Positions 25,630 to 35,706 are shown, numbered from the stretch's first letter. The stretch is 64,000 nt of DNA from Pseudomonas sp. 14P_8.1_Bac3 (GCF_025466085.1 NZ_JANLOD010000001.1:1-64000), one strand, 5' to 3'. Notes: generated from the sequence alone by a model not told the origin. Translations and numbers: made by a program.

Positions 25630-28266
25630 TCAGGCGAACTCACAGGTCACGCCGGCATGGCCATCCAGCGTCGCGTGGACGCGCCTCAGGCTGTCGCCGC
25701 AGGCCATCGCATCGAGCAAGCGATCAGCCACCTTTGGCAGCACGTGCAGGTCAAGCAGGTGGTCGATCAACCGCGCGCCGCTGTCGCTTTGGGTGCAGCG
25801 ATCGGCGAGGTGATCGACGAGGTCTTGCGAGTAGGTGAAATCCAGGTGGCGGCGGTGCAGACGCTCGCCCAAGCGATCGAGTTTGATTTCGACCAGTTCG
25901 CGTAGCACCGGGCCCCCCACCGGGTAGTAAGGCACCACACGCATGCGCGCCAGCAGCGCCGGTTTGAAATGCTTGCTCAATACAGGGCGGAGGGTTTCTT
26001 CCAGCACTTCGGCGGTCGGACGCGCACCGTTCTCGCAGAGTTCGCTGATGCGCTCGCTGCCGAGGTTCGAAGTCATCAGGATCAGCGTGTTACGGAAGTC
26101 GATCGCGCGCCCTTCCCCGTCGTTCGCCACGCCTTTGTCGAAGATTTGGTAGAACAGGTTCAGGACGTCCGGATCAGCCTTTTCGACTTCATCCAGCAGG
26201 ACGACGGAGTACGGCTTCTGGCGCACCGCTTCAGTGAGCATGCCGCCCTCGCCGTAACCGACGTAGCCCGGCGGCGCACCGATCAGGCGCGAGACGGTGT
26301 GCTTTTCCTGGAACTCGGACATGTTGATGGTGGTGATGAAACGCTCGCCGCCGTACAGCAAGTCGGCGAGTGCCAGCGCGGTTTCGGTCTTGCCGACGCC
26401 GCTCGGGCCGACCAGCAGAAACACGCCAACCGGTGCATCTGGCTTGTTCAGGCCGGCCGCCGTCGCGCGCATTGAGCGGTCCAGGGCGTAAACAGCCTGT
26501 TCCTGGCCCCGGATGCGGCTGCGCAGATCGGTGGCGAAACGGGCGACCTTGGCGTTGTGCTCACAGGCCAATTGCGCCAGCGGCACGCCGGTCCAGGCGC
26601 TGATCACTTCGGCGACCAGACGCGGGCAGACTTCGAAGCTCACCAGACGTTCGTTGGCCTGGGCTGCGGTCAGGGCTTTGTGGGTGTCGTTGAGTGCGGC
26701 TTCAAGGGATCCGACGTCTTTCGCAGACGCTTCGAGTGTTCCGTCCACGGCGCCTGCGACCTCTTTTTCGGCAGGTTCGACCGCGGCGGCTTGGCGAGCC
26801 CTGGCCAGTTGCTGACGCAAATCCAGCAGGCGCTGCGCCAGTGCCTTCTGTTCAGTCCACAGCGTCTGCAACGCCGCTCGTTCGTCTTCAGCGCGGGCCA
26901 GTCGACCTTCCAAAGCGTCCAGCGCGTCATCATCAATCAGCAGGCCGGCTTCGGCATCGCGACGCAGCGCCTGACGCTGCCGCCCCCCTTCAGCCAGCTC
27001 ACCGCGCAGGCGCTCCAGACTTTCCGGCGCCGCGGCGAGGCTGATGCGCACGCGGGCGCACGCAGTGTCGAGGACGTCGACAGCCTTGTCCGGCAGTTGC
27101 CGCCCGGCGAGATAACGCGCGGACAACTCGGCCGCTGCCACCACGGCGTCATCACGCAGGTAGATGCCGTGGCTTTTTTCGTAGACCTGAGCCAGGCCCC
27201 GGAGGATGGTCACCGCTTCACTGACGGTCGGCTCGTGCAACTGCACCGGCTGGAAACGCCGGGCCAGTGCCGGGTCCTTTTCGAAGTACTTCTTGTACTC
27301 GGCCCAGGTGGTTGCGGCGATGGTGCGCAATTCGCCGCGAGCCAATGCGGGCTTGAGCAGGTTGGCCGCGTCGGATCCGCCAGCGTTGCCGCCCGCGCCG
27401 ATCAGCGTGTGGGCCTCGTCGATGAACAGGATGACCGGCTTCGGCGCAGCTTTGACTTCGTCGATCACGCCTTTGAGCCGACGCTCGAACTCACCTTTGA
27501 CGCTGGCACCGGCCTGCAGCAGGCCCATGTCCAGTGACAGCAGCTCCACGCCTTTCAACACCTGCGGCACTTCACCGGCAGCCATGCGCGAAGCCAGGCC
27601 TTCGACGATTGCGGTCTTGCCGACGCCGGCCTCTCCGACCACGATCGGGTTGTTCTTGCGGCGCCGGGCGAGGATGTCGACCATCTGCCGGATCGCGCCA
27701 TCGCGGCACAGCACCGGGTCGAGTTTGCCGTCACGGGCCTGTTGGGTCAGGTTATGAGTGAAGCGCTCCAGCAGTGATTCACCTGGTACGTCCGGTTTGC
27801 CGGTGGGCGGTTGTTCCTGCTGCGACAGGGCAAATTCTTTTAAGCGCTCGATGTTCAGTCTGGCCAGCAACGACTGGTAGCGGCTGCCGGCGTAGCGCAT
27901 CGGGCTGCGCAGCAACGCGAGGATCAATGCGGCCTGCCCGACCTGGCTCTGGCCTAATTCAAGGTTCGCCACCAGCAACGCATCCTGCAGCCACTGCACC
28001 AGTTCCGGGGCAAACACCGGGTTGCGCGAGGCGCTGTGCTCGACTCTCGATTGCAACGCCGCGCTCAGCTCGCCGGTCTCCACTTCGACGTCCTGCAACG
28101 CGCGGGCGAGCAGGCCTTGCGGACGCTCCAGCAATCCCAGCAACAGGTCTTCGACGAGGATCTTGCTGCCGCCTCGCGCGACGCAACGCTCGGCGGAACC
28201 TTCCAGATCACGACGGGTTTCGGCGTCCAGCGCCTGGATGAGTTGTTGCAGGTCTACGTTGATCAA
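25630..28266 (-). CDS. tssH: T6SS sheath-disassembly ATPase ClpV
   Basis: ClpV (TssH) is the AAA+ unfoldase that recycles contracted TssB/TssC sheaths. The 878-aa protein has an N-terminal Clp-N domain, Walker A GEAGVGKT at residues 211-218 (D1), Walker B VILFIDEAH, a long coiled-coil middle region at about 400-540, and a second Walker A GPSGVGKT at 620-627 (D2) with VVLLDEVEKA. Organisation and length fit ClpV. In HSI-II clusters a sigma-54 activator gene (sfa2) follows clpV; here only 54 bp separate it from the small lipoprotein gene. Confidence 0.97.
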   Translation of the reverse strand: MINVDLQQLIQALDAETRRDLEGSAERCVARGGSKILVEDLLLGLLERPQGLLARALQDVEVETGELSAALQSRVEHSASRNPVFAPELVQWLQDALLVANLELGQSQVGQAALILALLRSPMRYAGSRYQSLLARLNIERLKEFALSQQEQPPTGKPDVPGESLLERFTHNLTQQARDGKLDPVLCRDGAIRQMVDILARRRKNNPIVVGEAGVGKTAIVEGLASRMAAGEVPQVLKGVELLSLDMGLLQAGASVKGEFERRLKGVIDEVKAAPKPVILFIDEAHTLIGAGGNAGGSDAANLLKPALARGELRTIAATTWAEYKKYFEKDPALARRFQPVQLHEPTVSEAVTILRGLAQVYEKSHGIYLRDDAVVAAAELSARYLAGRQLPDKAVDVLDTACARVRISLAAAPESLERLRGELAEGGRQRQALRRDAEAGLLIDDDALDALEGRLARAEDERAALQTLWTEQKALAQRLLDLRQQLARARQAAAVEPAEKEVAGAVDGTLEASAKDVGSLEAALNDTHKALTAAQANERLVSFEVCPRLVAEVISAWTGVPLAQLACEHNAKVARFATDLRSRIRGQEQAVYALDRSMRATAAGLNKPDAPVGVFLLVGPSGVGKTETALALADLLYGGERFITTINMSEFQEKHTVSRLIGAPPGYVGYGEGGMLTEAVRQKPYSVVLLDEVEKADPDVLNLFYQIFDKGVANDGEGRAIDFRNTLILMTSNLGSERISELCENGARPTAEVLEETLRPVLSKHFKPALLARMRVVPYYPVGGPVLRELVEIKLDRLGERLHRRHLDFTYSQDLVDHLADRCTQSDSGARLIDHLLDLHVLPKVADRLLDAMACGDSLRRVHATLDGHAGVTCEFA

Positions 28267-28278
28267 TGGTCATCTTCC

Positions 28279-29286
28279 TTAATGAATTTTGCTGCCCAGG
28301 GCCACCACACCGTCCGCTTGTTCGCGGCCGAGCCAACTGGTCCATCCCAGGCGACAGGCGTTCTGCTCACCGATGCGCAGTTCGCGGATTTCCTCTTGGC
28401 GTAGTACCAGGCGAATGTCGTAGTCGAGCGGGTCACGCAGGGTGAAGCGCACCAGCGCACACAGCGGCTGGTAACCAAAACCGATCGGCAGGAATTCGTG
28501 AAAGCGCTGCCAGTCGAGCTCGCGGATGTGAATGCGGAATTTACCGCTGCGGTCGCGCACGTGTTCGCCCAGTACCAGGTCTTCGCCGAGCAGGCTGTTG
28601 GCGCGGCCGAGACGATTGCGCTGCTCATCGAGAATATCCACGCGGCGCTCGATGCACTGCTCGATGGTCAGCTCGGCGTGCTTGAAGTAGTAACGCAACA
28701 CCGCTTCGATCAGCGCCGCCGAGTGCGCCCGCAAACTGAGCAAACCGAGGTAGGGCAGCAGGCGTTTCCAGTTCAGCTCCCGGGCCTTGCGGATCTCTTC
28801 GCCGCCCAGGCCGATCAGCGCAAACAGCTGTGCCGAAAACGGGTCGAGTGCGCCACTCTGGAAACTCGCGCGGTAGCGGTACTTGCGCCAGATCGGCAGC
28901 ATCAGCCGTTGCAGGCGATGATGAAACAGGTCGAGGAATTGTCGGGTCGGGTTGCCGCCTTCGCTATCGCCGAGCGCCTGTTCGCCATAGAACGCCGGCA
29001 GCGGCGAACCGGAGCCGACCAGGCTGATCAGGTTGAACCGCAGGCGCGCGCGCAGCTGCCCGTGCTCCTGGAAAAACTCCACGCGATCGACGTCGCTGGC
29101 GGGAAAACCAAGGCTTGGGTTTGCCTGGAATTCCAGTTGGTCGTACAGGTCGTCTTCGCTCAGGTGCGGGTGTGCTTCACGCAGCCGGTCGACCACCAGC
29201 AGCACGGCCTGAAACAGCGAGTACTCGCGTATAACCCGAGTCAGCCCGCTTAAAGCAGGGGCTGCAGCCCCATGCGTGGCGTCCAT
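28279..29286 (-). CDS. tssG: T6SS baseplate protein TssG
   Basis: TssG is a baseplate wedge component that binds TssF, TssE and TssK. The 335-aa product begins MDATHGAAAPALSGLTRVI and contains the ANPSLGFPASDVDRVEFF and FYGEQALGDSEGG segments characteristic of the family. The start at 29286 overlaps the end of tssF by 37 bp, as is common for this pair. The frame stays open far upstream inside tssF, but that part is an out-of-frame shadow. The gene precedes tssH by 12 bp. Confidence 0.93.
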   Translation of the reverse strand: MDATHGAAAPALSGLTRVIREYSLFQAVLLVVDRLREAHPHLSEDDLYDQLEFQANPSLGFPASDVDRVEFFQEHGQLRARLRFNLISLVGSGSPLPAFYGEQALGDSEGGNPTRQFLDLFHHRLQRLMLPIWRKYRYRASFQSGALDPFSAQLFALIGLGGEEIRKARELNWKRLLPYLGLLSLRAHSAALIEAVLRYYFKHAELTIEQCIERRVDILDEQRNRLGRANSLLGEDLVLGEHVRDRSGKFRIHIRELDWQRFHEFLPIGFGYQPLCALVRFTLRDPLDYDIRLVLRQEEIRELRIGEQNACRLGWTSWLGREQADGVVALGSKIH

Positions 29287-31037
29287 TGGTACACCTCTCC
29301 CTGTGTGCTGTTGACCTGCAGCTCGTGGTACGAATTGAGGCTGGCGTAAAGTGCGAAAAACTCGTTGAGAACCGATGCGAACAGGAACAGGTCGCCCTGA
29401 CCGACGTACCCTTCCGGATCGATGGTCAGCTCGGTACGCAACCCGCGAACCGGCAATCCTCGGTGCAGTCGATCGACGTGTCGGTGCCGGATCGACTTGA
29501 GCCCCCCCAGCAGGCGCTTGCTGACTTTTTCTGCATGCTGGTCGTAATAGCGCGGCAGGTCGTAGGTTTCGAGAATCACCTTCAGCGCATCGACGTCGGC
29601 CAGGGACAGGTAGTTGAGCGACATGTTGCTGATCAGCTTCCACAGGAAATCCCGGTTAAGCGGCGGCGCGAAGCTGGAGGTGGCCGGCGTGATGTTGCGA
29701 AAACTCAGGAGCTCCGGCGTTTTTTCACGACGCCTGCAGATATCGCCAAGCTTGAGCTGGCGCGGCAGATTCTGGTTGGTGCACATCAGTTCGACCGACA
29801 GTATTTCCCCGGCGTCGGTGTGACGGACGCCGAAGCTCAGGTAGGTGTCGAGGCCGTCGTGCAGCGACGAAGAACGCTGGCGGAGGCTGTAATGCGGGCG
29901 GCTGTCAGGCACGTCGAAGCTTGGGTCGTGCTCGAAGGATTCGAACGGCACGTACTTCTGATACTCAAGGCCACCGGACCTCCAGCCCGTCACGGTTTCC
30001 ACTGAAAACACACCACAACTCTGCAAATCGAATTCGGCCGGCAGCAGCAGGTACTCGTCCTGCTTGCCGTCCAGGCGAATCGGCAGCGCGTCGTGCTTGA
30101 ACAGGTTGACGATGGGCGTGCAATAGAGCTTTACGTTTTCCAGGGTCGGGCGCAGGCGCTGAATGCCGCTCTTGTGAATGTCGAAGCGCAACTCGAGGCC
30201 GCGCACCTGCTTCAGCGTGTCTTCCGGCAGCGCGTTGAGCACGTCCAGGCCGTTGATATCGACGAAAAGGAATTTGTCCTGGAAGGCGAAGTATTCCTGC
30301 AGGTAGCGGTAGCCGCGGAAGGTGTTCAGCGGGTACGGAATCAACGCTTCGTGTTCGGCAAACCCCACCGGCTGCACGCGGTCGCCGGACAGTTTGAACG
30401 TCACCAACGTGCTGTCCTTGCGCTCGATGGGTTTGCCGGCGCTGTCCAGCGGGATCAGCTCGATGCCTTGCAGATTGCGCAGCAGGCCGAGGTACAGCAT
30501 CTGAGTGATATAGCGCTCGCCGGCAAAGTGCAGACGCAGGCGACTTAGTTTCAGTTCGCCAAGGTGTCCGTCGGCGCTCATCTCCAGACGCAGGCTCAAC
30601 AGCGCACCATCGCCCTTCACCGAGTAATTCAGCGCGGCCAGATCCAGCGGTAGCACATCGGTCGGATAACAGGTGCGAAAGCGACAATGCACGCCATTGA
30701 TGGGCTCACTTTCGACCGGCGTGTCACGCTCGACCCTCAACGCTGGCCCCGAACGCTGCAACGGATCGAACTGCAAAATGCTGAACGCCGGCAGCGGCCG
30801 CATGTAGTTGGGCCAAAGCAGGTGCATCAGCGAATGGCTGAGTTCTGGCAGTTCATCATCAAGCTTCTGCCGCAGGCGCCCGGCCAGGAACGCAAAACCT
30901 TCCAGCAACCGCTCCACGTCAGGGTCCCGCCCGACCTGTCCAAGAAAGGGTGCCAACGCCGGGCTGCGCTCAGCGAATCGACGACCCAGCTGGCGCAAGG
31001 CAGTGAGTTCGCTTTGGTAGTAGTGGTTGAAAGACAC
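29250..31037 (-). CDS. tssF: T6SS baseplate protein TssF
   Basis: TssF forms the baseplate wedge together with TssG. The 595-aa protein begins SFNHYYQSELTALRQLGRRF and has the conserved RDPDVERLLEGFAFLAGRLRQKLDDELPEL region and LWPNYMRPLPAFSIL segment of the family. Its length is normal (580-630 aa). It lies 20 bp after tssE and overlaps tssG. Confidence 0.96.
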   Translation of the reverse strand: MSFNHYYQSELTALRQLGRRFAERSPALAPFLGQVGRDPDVERLLEGFAFLAGRLRQKLDDELPELSHSLMHLLWPNYMRPLPAFSILQFDPLQRSGPALRVERDTPVESEPINGVHCRFRTCYPTDVLPLDLAALNYSVKGDGALLSLRLEMSADGHLGELKLSRLRLHFAGERYITQMLYLGLLRNLQGIELIPLDSAGKPIERKDSTLVTFKLSGDRVQPVGFAEHEALIPYPLNTFRGYRYLQEYFAFQDKFLFVDINGLDVLNALPEDTLKQVRGLELRFDIHKSGIQRLRPTLENVKLYCTPIVNLFKHDALPIRLDGKQDEYLLLPAEFDLQSCGVFSVETVTGWRSGGLEYQKYVPFESFEHDPSFDVPDSRPHYSLRQRSSSLHDGLDTYLSFGVRHTDAGEILSVELMCTNQNLPRQLKLGDICRRREKTPELLSFRNITPATSSFAPPLNRDFLWKLISNMSLNYLSLADVDALKVILETYDLPRYYDQHAEKVSKRLLGGLKSIRHRHVDRLHRGLPVRGLRTELTIDPEGYVGQGDLFLFASVLNEFFALYASLNSYHELQVNSTQGEVYQWTPRMGLQPLL

Positions 31038-31057
31038 GCGAAAATACCTGCTGTTGG

Positions 31058-31465
31058 TTAGCTAACCTGGACTTGGCCGCTGCCATCCAGGCACGCGACA
31101 AAACTGACCTGACGCTTGAAACCCTCGACTTCCAGCAAGCCTTCGATGCTGAAGGACAAGCGCAACTGATCGTGCTCACGCGGCTGGGGGATGACACGCA
31201 CCTTGCTCAGGCGCGGTTCGTAGGCTTGGATGAAGCGTGTGATGGCCTCGCGGGCCTGATTCAGGGAGTCGTGCAGGCTCAGGCGCATGTCATTGAGATC
31301 GGGTAGCCCGTAATCGGGCAGCGTTTGTACGCTGCCCGCACGGGTGCTGAGCATCTTGGCCAGGTGGGCAGCCACCGACGCCATGGCGGACACCTCGCGG
31401 CTCCAGCCGGCGCGTTCGTCCGCGGCGCCATCCAGGCGTTCGAAAAGGCTGCCGTATCCAGTCAT
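31058..31465 (-). CDS. tssE: T6SS baseplate protein TssE (gp25-like)
   Basis: TssE is the gp25-like protein that nucleates sheath assembly at the baseplate. The 135-aa product starts MTGYGSLFERLD, includes LAKMLSTRAGSVQTLPDYGL near residues 35-54 and the LRLSFSIEGLL strand near the end, matching the GPW/gp25 domain. The ATG at 31465 is chosen because upstream frame extension runs into tssC and has no similarity. It lies 14 bp after tssC. Confidence 0.93.
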   Translation of the reverse strand: MTGYGSLFERLDGAADERAGWSREVSAMASVAAHLAKMLSTRAGSVQTLPDYGLPDLNDMRLSLHDSLNQAREAITRFIQAYEPRLSKVRVIPQPREHDQLRLSFSIEGLLEVEGFKRQVSFVACLDGSGQVQVS

Positions 31466-31479
31466 GAGTTGAGCTCCGA

Positions 31480-32955
31480 TTATTCCTTGTCCAGCTTGCC
31501 CACCAGCGACAACGTGAAATCCGCCCCCATGTACTTGAAGTGCGGCCGCACGTTGAGACTCACCCGGTACCAGCCAGGCTCGCCTTCGACATCGCTGACG
31601 AAAATCTCGGCAGAACGAAGCGGACGTCGGCCACGGACTTCGGCGCTTGGGTTTTCCTGGTCCGCCACGTACTGACGGATCCACTTGTTGAGTTCCAGCT
31701 CGAGGTCGGTGCGCTCCTTCCACGAACCGAGTTGCTCACGCTGCAGCACTTTCAGGTAATGAGCCAGGCGATTGACGATCATCATGTACGGCAACTGAGT
31801 GCCGAGCTTGTAGTTCAGCTCTGAGGTTTTGCCCTCGGCGCTGATGCCGAAGAACTTCGGCTTCTGCACCGAGCTGGCGGAGAAAAACGCCGCGTTATCA
31901 GAGCCTTTGCGCATGGTCAGGGAGATGAAACCTTCCTCGGCCAGCTCGTATTCACGACGGTCGCTAACCAGTACCTCGGTCGGGATCTTGGTTTCGATTT
32001 CGCCCATGCTTTCGAAGTGGTGCAACGGCAGGTCTTCCACCGCGCCACCGCTTTGCGGGCCAATGATGTTCGGGCACCAGCGGAATTTGGCAAAGCTGTC
32101 GGTCAACCTGGTCGCGAACGCATAGGCGGTGTTGCCCCACAGGTAGTGTTCGTGGCTGGTGGCGACGGTCTCTTTGTACACGAACGACTTGACCGGATTT
32201 TCTTCCGGGTCGTACGGGTTGCGCAGGAGGAAACGCGGCACGGTCAGGCCCACGTAGCGGGCGTCTTCTGAGGTACGGAAGCTCTGCCATTTGGCGAATT
32301 GCGGCCCGTCGAAATGATCTTTCAGGTCCTTCAGGTTCGGCAGGCCGGTGAAGCTTTCCAGGCCGAAAAATTTCGGGCCGGCGGCGGCAATGAACGGCGC
32401 ATGGGACATGCAGGCCACGCTCGAAACGTACTGCAGCAGTTTCACGTCGGGCGAGCTTGGGGACATGAAGTAGTTGGCGATGATCGCGCCCACCGGCTGA
32501 CCACCGAACTGACCATATTCAGCGGTGTAGATGTGCTTGTACAGGCCTGACTGCATCACTTCCGGCGAGTCTTCGAAGTCGTCCAGCAGGTCGTCTTTGG
32601 AGACGTTGAGGATTTCGATCTTGATGTTTTCGCGGAAGTTGGTGCGCTCGACCAGCAACTGCAATCCACGCCACGACGATTCCAGGGACTGGAAGTCCGG
32701 ATGGTGGAGGATTTCGTCCATCTGTCGGCTGAGCTTGGCATCGATCTCGGCGATCATGCGGTCAACCATGGCTTTCTTGACCGGCTCACCGCTGTTCTGC
32801 GGCTTGAGCAGCTCTTCGATAAAGGCCGACACACCGCGCTTGGCGATGCCGTAGGCGTCATCGTCCGGCGTCAGGCGGGTTTCGGCGATGATGCTGTCGA
32901 GAATGCTGTAGTCGCTGTTCTCTTGATTCTTTTGCTGCGCTGCACGGGTGCTCAT
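31480..32955 (-). CDS. tssC: T6SS contractile sheath large subunit TssC
   Basis: TssC (VipB) builds the contractile sheath with TssB. The 491-aa protein has the family marks: ILHHPDFQSLESSWRGLQLL near residue 83, EYGQFGGQPVGAIIANYF, PRFLLRNPYDPEENPVKSF and a C-terminal region with VRPHFKYMGADFTLSLVGKLD, ending as other TssC proteins do. The extreme N-terminus (AAQQKNQENSDYSIL) fits. It is 28 bp after tssB. Confidence 0.97.
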   Translation of the reverse strand: MSTRAAQQKNQENSDYSILDSIIAETRLTPDDDAYGIAKRGVSAFIEELLKPQNSGEPVKKAMVDRMIAEIDAKLSRQMDEILHHPDFQSLESSWRGLQLLVERTNFRENIKIEILNVSKDDLLDDFEDSPEVMQSGLYKHIYTAEYGQFGGQPVGAIIANYFMSPSSPDVKLLQYVSSVACMSHAPFIAAAGPKFFGLESFTGLPNLKDLKDHFDGPQFAKWQSFRTSEDARYVGLTVPRFLLRNPYDPEENPVKSFVYKETVATSHEHYLWGNTAYAFATRLTDSFAKFRWCPNIIGPQSGGAVEDLPLHHFESMGEIETKIPTEVLVSDRREYELAEEGFISLTMRKGSDNAAFFSASSVQKPKFFGISAEGKTSELNYKLGTQLPYMMIVNRLAHYLKVLQREQLGSWKERTDLELELNKWIRQYVADQENPSAEVRGRRPLRSAEIFVSDVEGEPGWYRVSLNVRPHFKYMGADFTLSLVGKLDKE

Positions 32956-32983
32956 GGTGTTGGCTTCCTTGGCTGATGGAGAC

Positions 32984-33487
32984 TCAGACGTCCTGGGCGG
33001 CGGCGTTCAGGCCCAGCTCACCCAGTACGCGACCGCGGGATTCGTCGTCGGCGAGAACACCTTCGATGGCTTTGCGGAACGCAGGCGCGTTACCCAGCGG
33101 ACCTTTGAGGGCCACCAGCGCGTCGCGCAGCTCCATCAGTTTCTGCAGCTCGGGCACTTGCTCGACCAGGCTGGCCGGATTGAAGTCCTTCATTGAGTTG
33201 ACGCGCAGTTTCACGGCCAATTCTTCGGTGTCGCTGTCTTCCTGAAGACGGTTCGGCACGCTCAATACCAATTGCAATTCCTGCTTGGCCAGCACTTCGT
33301 CGAAGGTCATCTTGTCGATGCTGATCGGCTTGCGATCTTCGACTTTGCGTTCGTCCTTGCGGTGGGTGTAATCCCCGATTGCCAGCAGTTTCAACGGCAG
33401 TTCGATCTCTTCCTGGGCACCGCCGGTGGCAGGTTTAAACGTGACGTTGATGCGTTCCTTGGGGGCTACCGAGCCTTCTTTGGCCAT
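32984..33487 (-). CDS. tssB: T6SS contractile sheath small subunit TssB
   Basis: TssB (VipA) forms the sheath with TssC. The 167-aa product begins MAKEGSVAPKERINVTFKPA and contains LPLKLLAIGDYTHRKDERKVEDR, the typical VipA block. The ATG at 33487 has GGAGAAAAGCC upstream; the open frame extends 22 codons further back, without homology and into the space after tssA. Length is as expected (160-170 aa). Confidence 0.96.
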   Translation of the reverse strand: MAKEGSVAPKERINVTFKPATGGAQEEIELPLKLLAIGDYTHRKDERKVEDRKPISIDKMTFDEVLAKQELQLVLSVPNRLQEDSDTEELAVKLRVNSMKDFNPASLVEQVPELQKLMELRDALVALKGPLGNAPAFRKAIEGVLADDESRGRVLGELGLNAAAQDV

Positions 33488-33519
33488 GGCTTTTCTCCTT
33501 GCGTTTGTGGCCCTGGGGC

Positions 33520-35076
33520 CTAGTCGAGTACCACTTCGAGATCGAGGTGGCACAGCCTGCGATAAATCTCTTCCTTGCGTTCACGTACAGCATGGTTCTG
33601 CGGCAGCAACTCGCAGCAGCTATGCAGCAGACGCAGCACTTCCAGCGCAAGATCGGGCTCCCAGGCTTGCAGGCCTGAGTCCTGTAACGTTTGATCGAGG
33701 GTTTCCAGTTGGGTCTTGGCCAGCTCGTATTTCTTGGCCATGAAGCACAGCCGTGCGAGGGCGAACTGCCAGAAGAACCGCACGCGTCCGCCCTGCGCGC
33801 TTTGCAGGCCCTGCTTCAGTATCAGCACGGCGGCCTTGAGGCCGTCCTTGCGTAAAATCGGCAGGACTTCTTCGAGGGCCAGCTCCCAGGCCGGCTGGGT
33901 GTCGGCGATTTCGACCTTGCGCGGCGTACTGGTGCTCTGCAGGTGTGGCAGGACATTGGCGCTGATCCAGGCACGGGTGGCCGGGTCGGCAAACGGCGCG
34001 CCGTCATGGAAACGCAATTCGACGATCCCCGGCAGGCGCTGAACCAGCAGCGCAAAGTGGATTTCCACCTCGCGCATCGCCATTTCGGCGTCCAGGGCCT
34101 GAAGGCATTCCCAGACGATCCGGTGGCCATCGAACCAGAACGGCGTCTTCGCCAGACTCGCTTCCAGTTCCACCAACAGGTCGGCGTATTTACCCTGGTC
34201 GTAACGGTCCTGAAAGGTCTTGAGCTTGTCGGCCGGCAGGCCACGCAGCGCGGTAATGTGCTCGGCGTTGCGCTCTGGGACGGCGTCGATGGACAGCCAC
34301 AGCAACGTGCGATTGAGGCGCAAGGCACGCAGGTCGGTGGCTTTCTGCTTGAGCCACCAGGCACACAAAGGCCGCGCGCTTTCCTGCTGGGCGCGCAAGG
34401 CTTTGTGGGCTTCTTTTTCGTTATCGATCGGCGCGCCGGGCGTGAACAGTTGCGTGGCGGCTTGCTTGACCTGGGCGACGGCCGCGCCCACCGTGCCGGG
34501 CTGCGGCTGGTTATCGGCAGCGCGCTGGATCCTGTTTTTCAGGCGGCGGCAGATCGGCAGCAGCAGCGGCGCGTCGGCGCCCAATTGCTCGGTACAGATC
34601 GTGTCGAGGCCTTCCAGGTGTTCCACGAGACGACGGAACATCGGCAACTGCTCTTTGATCGCGATGTTTTCAGTCAGCGCCTGCTCAAGACGCGGCACCA
34701 GCCAGCTGATCGCTGCGGCGCGGGTACGCGCCTTTTGAGGATGGACTTCAGCCCAGTGGCTTTCGCACAGGTAGTGCAGCAAACCGAGACCGGCCAGCAA
34801 ACCCTGAAAGGATTCGCGCTGGTACAGGGCCCAGGTCAGCCAGGCGCCGACCCGCAAATCCTTGGATTGGGTCCGCAGCACTTTTTCACTGATTTCACAG
34901 ATTTTCAGCCACTCGATCTGCCCTGCTTCGTGCATGGACGAGCCCTTGGCCAACTCACTCTCCAACGCCTCGTAGTCGCTCGAAAAGCGAACGTCCTCGC
35001 CCGCGAAATGCTCTTTGGAAATAGAGACTTTCGCGAGATCGAGATAATGCGCGGACAGTTTGTTTGAGTAGGACAT
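33520..35076 (-). CDS. tssA: T6SS cap/assembly protein TssA
   Basis: TssA coordinates assembly of the tail tube and sheath. The 518-aa protein has the ImpA_N domain (about residues 1-130, GLLHYLCESHWAEVHPQ) and a long alpha-helical middle and C-terminal part ending in the repeated helical layout seen in the VasJ-type TssA group. It is the first gene of the minus-strand operon and is divergent from vgrG across 630 bp, so the main T6SS promoter should lie in that gap. Confidence 0.88.
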   Translation of the reverse strand: MSYSNKLSAHYLDLAKVSISKEHFAGEDVRFSSDYEALESELAKGSSMHEAGQIEWLKICEISEKVLRTQSKDLRVGAWLTWALYQRESFQGLLAGLGLLHYLCESHWAEVHPQKARTRAAAISWLVPRLEQALTENIAIKEQLPMFRRLVEHLEGLDTICTEQLGADAPLLLPICRRLKNRIQRAADNQPQPGTVGAAVAQVKQAATQLFTPGAPIDNEKEAHKALRAQQESARPLCAWWLKQKATDLRALRLNRTLLWLSIDAVPERNAEHITALRGLPADKLKTFQDRYDQGKYADLLVELEASLAKTPFWFDGHRIVWECLQALDAEMAMREVEIHFALLVQRLPGIVELRFHDGAPFADPATRAWISANVLPHLQSTSTPRKVEIADTQPAWELALEEVLPILRKDGLKAAVLILKQGLQSAQGGRVRFFWQFALARLCFMAKKYELAKTQLETLDQTLQDSGLQAWEPDLALEVLRLLHSCCELLPQNHAVRERKEEIYRRLCHLDLEVVLD

Positions 35077-35706
35077 TCCTAGCCTTTAGTGTTGTTGCAC
35101 TTGTACGAAATTGAAGTTTCAGCAGCATGGAACGTTCACGAAAAGTCACCAGCTGTCACTTCATCAAACAATTTGACTCAAGAAGATTTATTGACTTTCT
35201 TAAATCACCTTGAATGAACTATAGCTATTTAAGAAGAATCGAGCTCTCCACGACGGAGGCCGCCTCCAGGAAAAACTTGATGGCTGCTGCCCAACGGCAG
35301 GTCGATCCAAAGCCTCGGAAACAGGGGGCGAAGCATGACAAGACTTGAAAAAAATAAAAGTAGGACGTTTCTGAAAATGTATTACGGAACATGATTATTT
35401 GACGGCCAATGGCTGTCACTCGCCAGCCACCATATTGATTGCACGTTATTTTTCGACACTCATTAAATTTTTAAGAGACAAGCCAAAAATACAAACCCAA
35501 CTACTGTTTCTAAAGCCCACTCCTACAAGCATTTCCTACCGTCAACATGAAAACCTTTATTGCGGAACGCTCTTACAAACTTCCGGGAAGTTTCTTACAT
35601 CAATTTGTTTCAGGCATTTGTTAGCGTGAGTCGGAGTTACCCTGCACGTGGCTAGTCAAGGACGACTGGACGCCACGCCTAATCAACTTTGCTTAAGGAC
35701 AAGCGT
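35077..35706. promoter_or_regulatory. 630-bp AT-rich divergent region between tssA and vgrG
   Basis: No convincing gene was found here. Short open frames exist on both strands but lack ribosome-binding sites and family resemblance. The region is visibly AT-richer than the flanks (runs such as TTTATTGACTTTCTTAAATC near 35186 and AAAAAAATAAAAGTAG near 35346). It must hold the promoters for the T6SS operon and the vgrG module. A perfect 8-bp dyad AAACTTCCGGGAAGTTT lies at 35577-35593, about 114 bases before vgrG. I saw no sigma-54 type TGGCAC-N5-TTGC element. Confidence 0.55.

Noticed and set aside
35221..35629. Short open frames on both strands between tssA and vgrG (64 and 76 codons).
   Set aside because: They lack ribosome-binding sites and family resemblance, and lie in AT-rich control DNA.
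35077..35706. Sigma-54 promoter (TGGCAC-N5-TTGC) before tssA or vgrG.
   Set aside because: Read by eye on both strands, no element with the conserved GG and GC dinucleotides at proper spacing was found.
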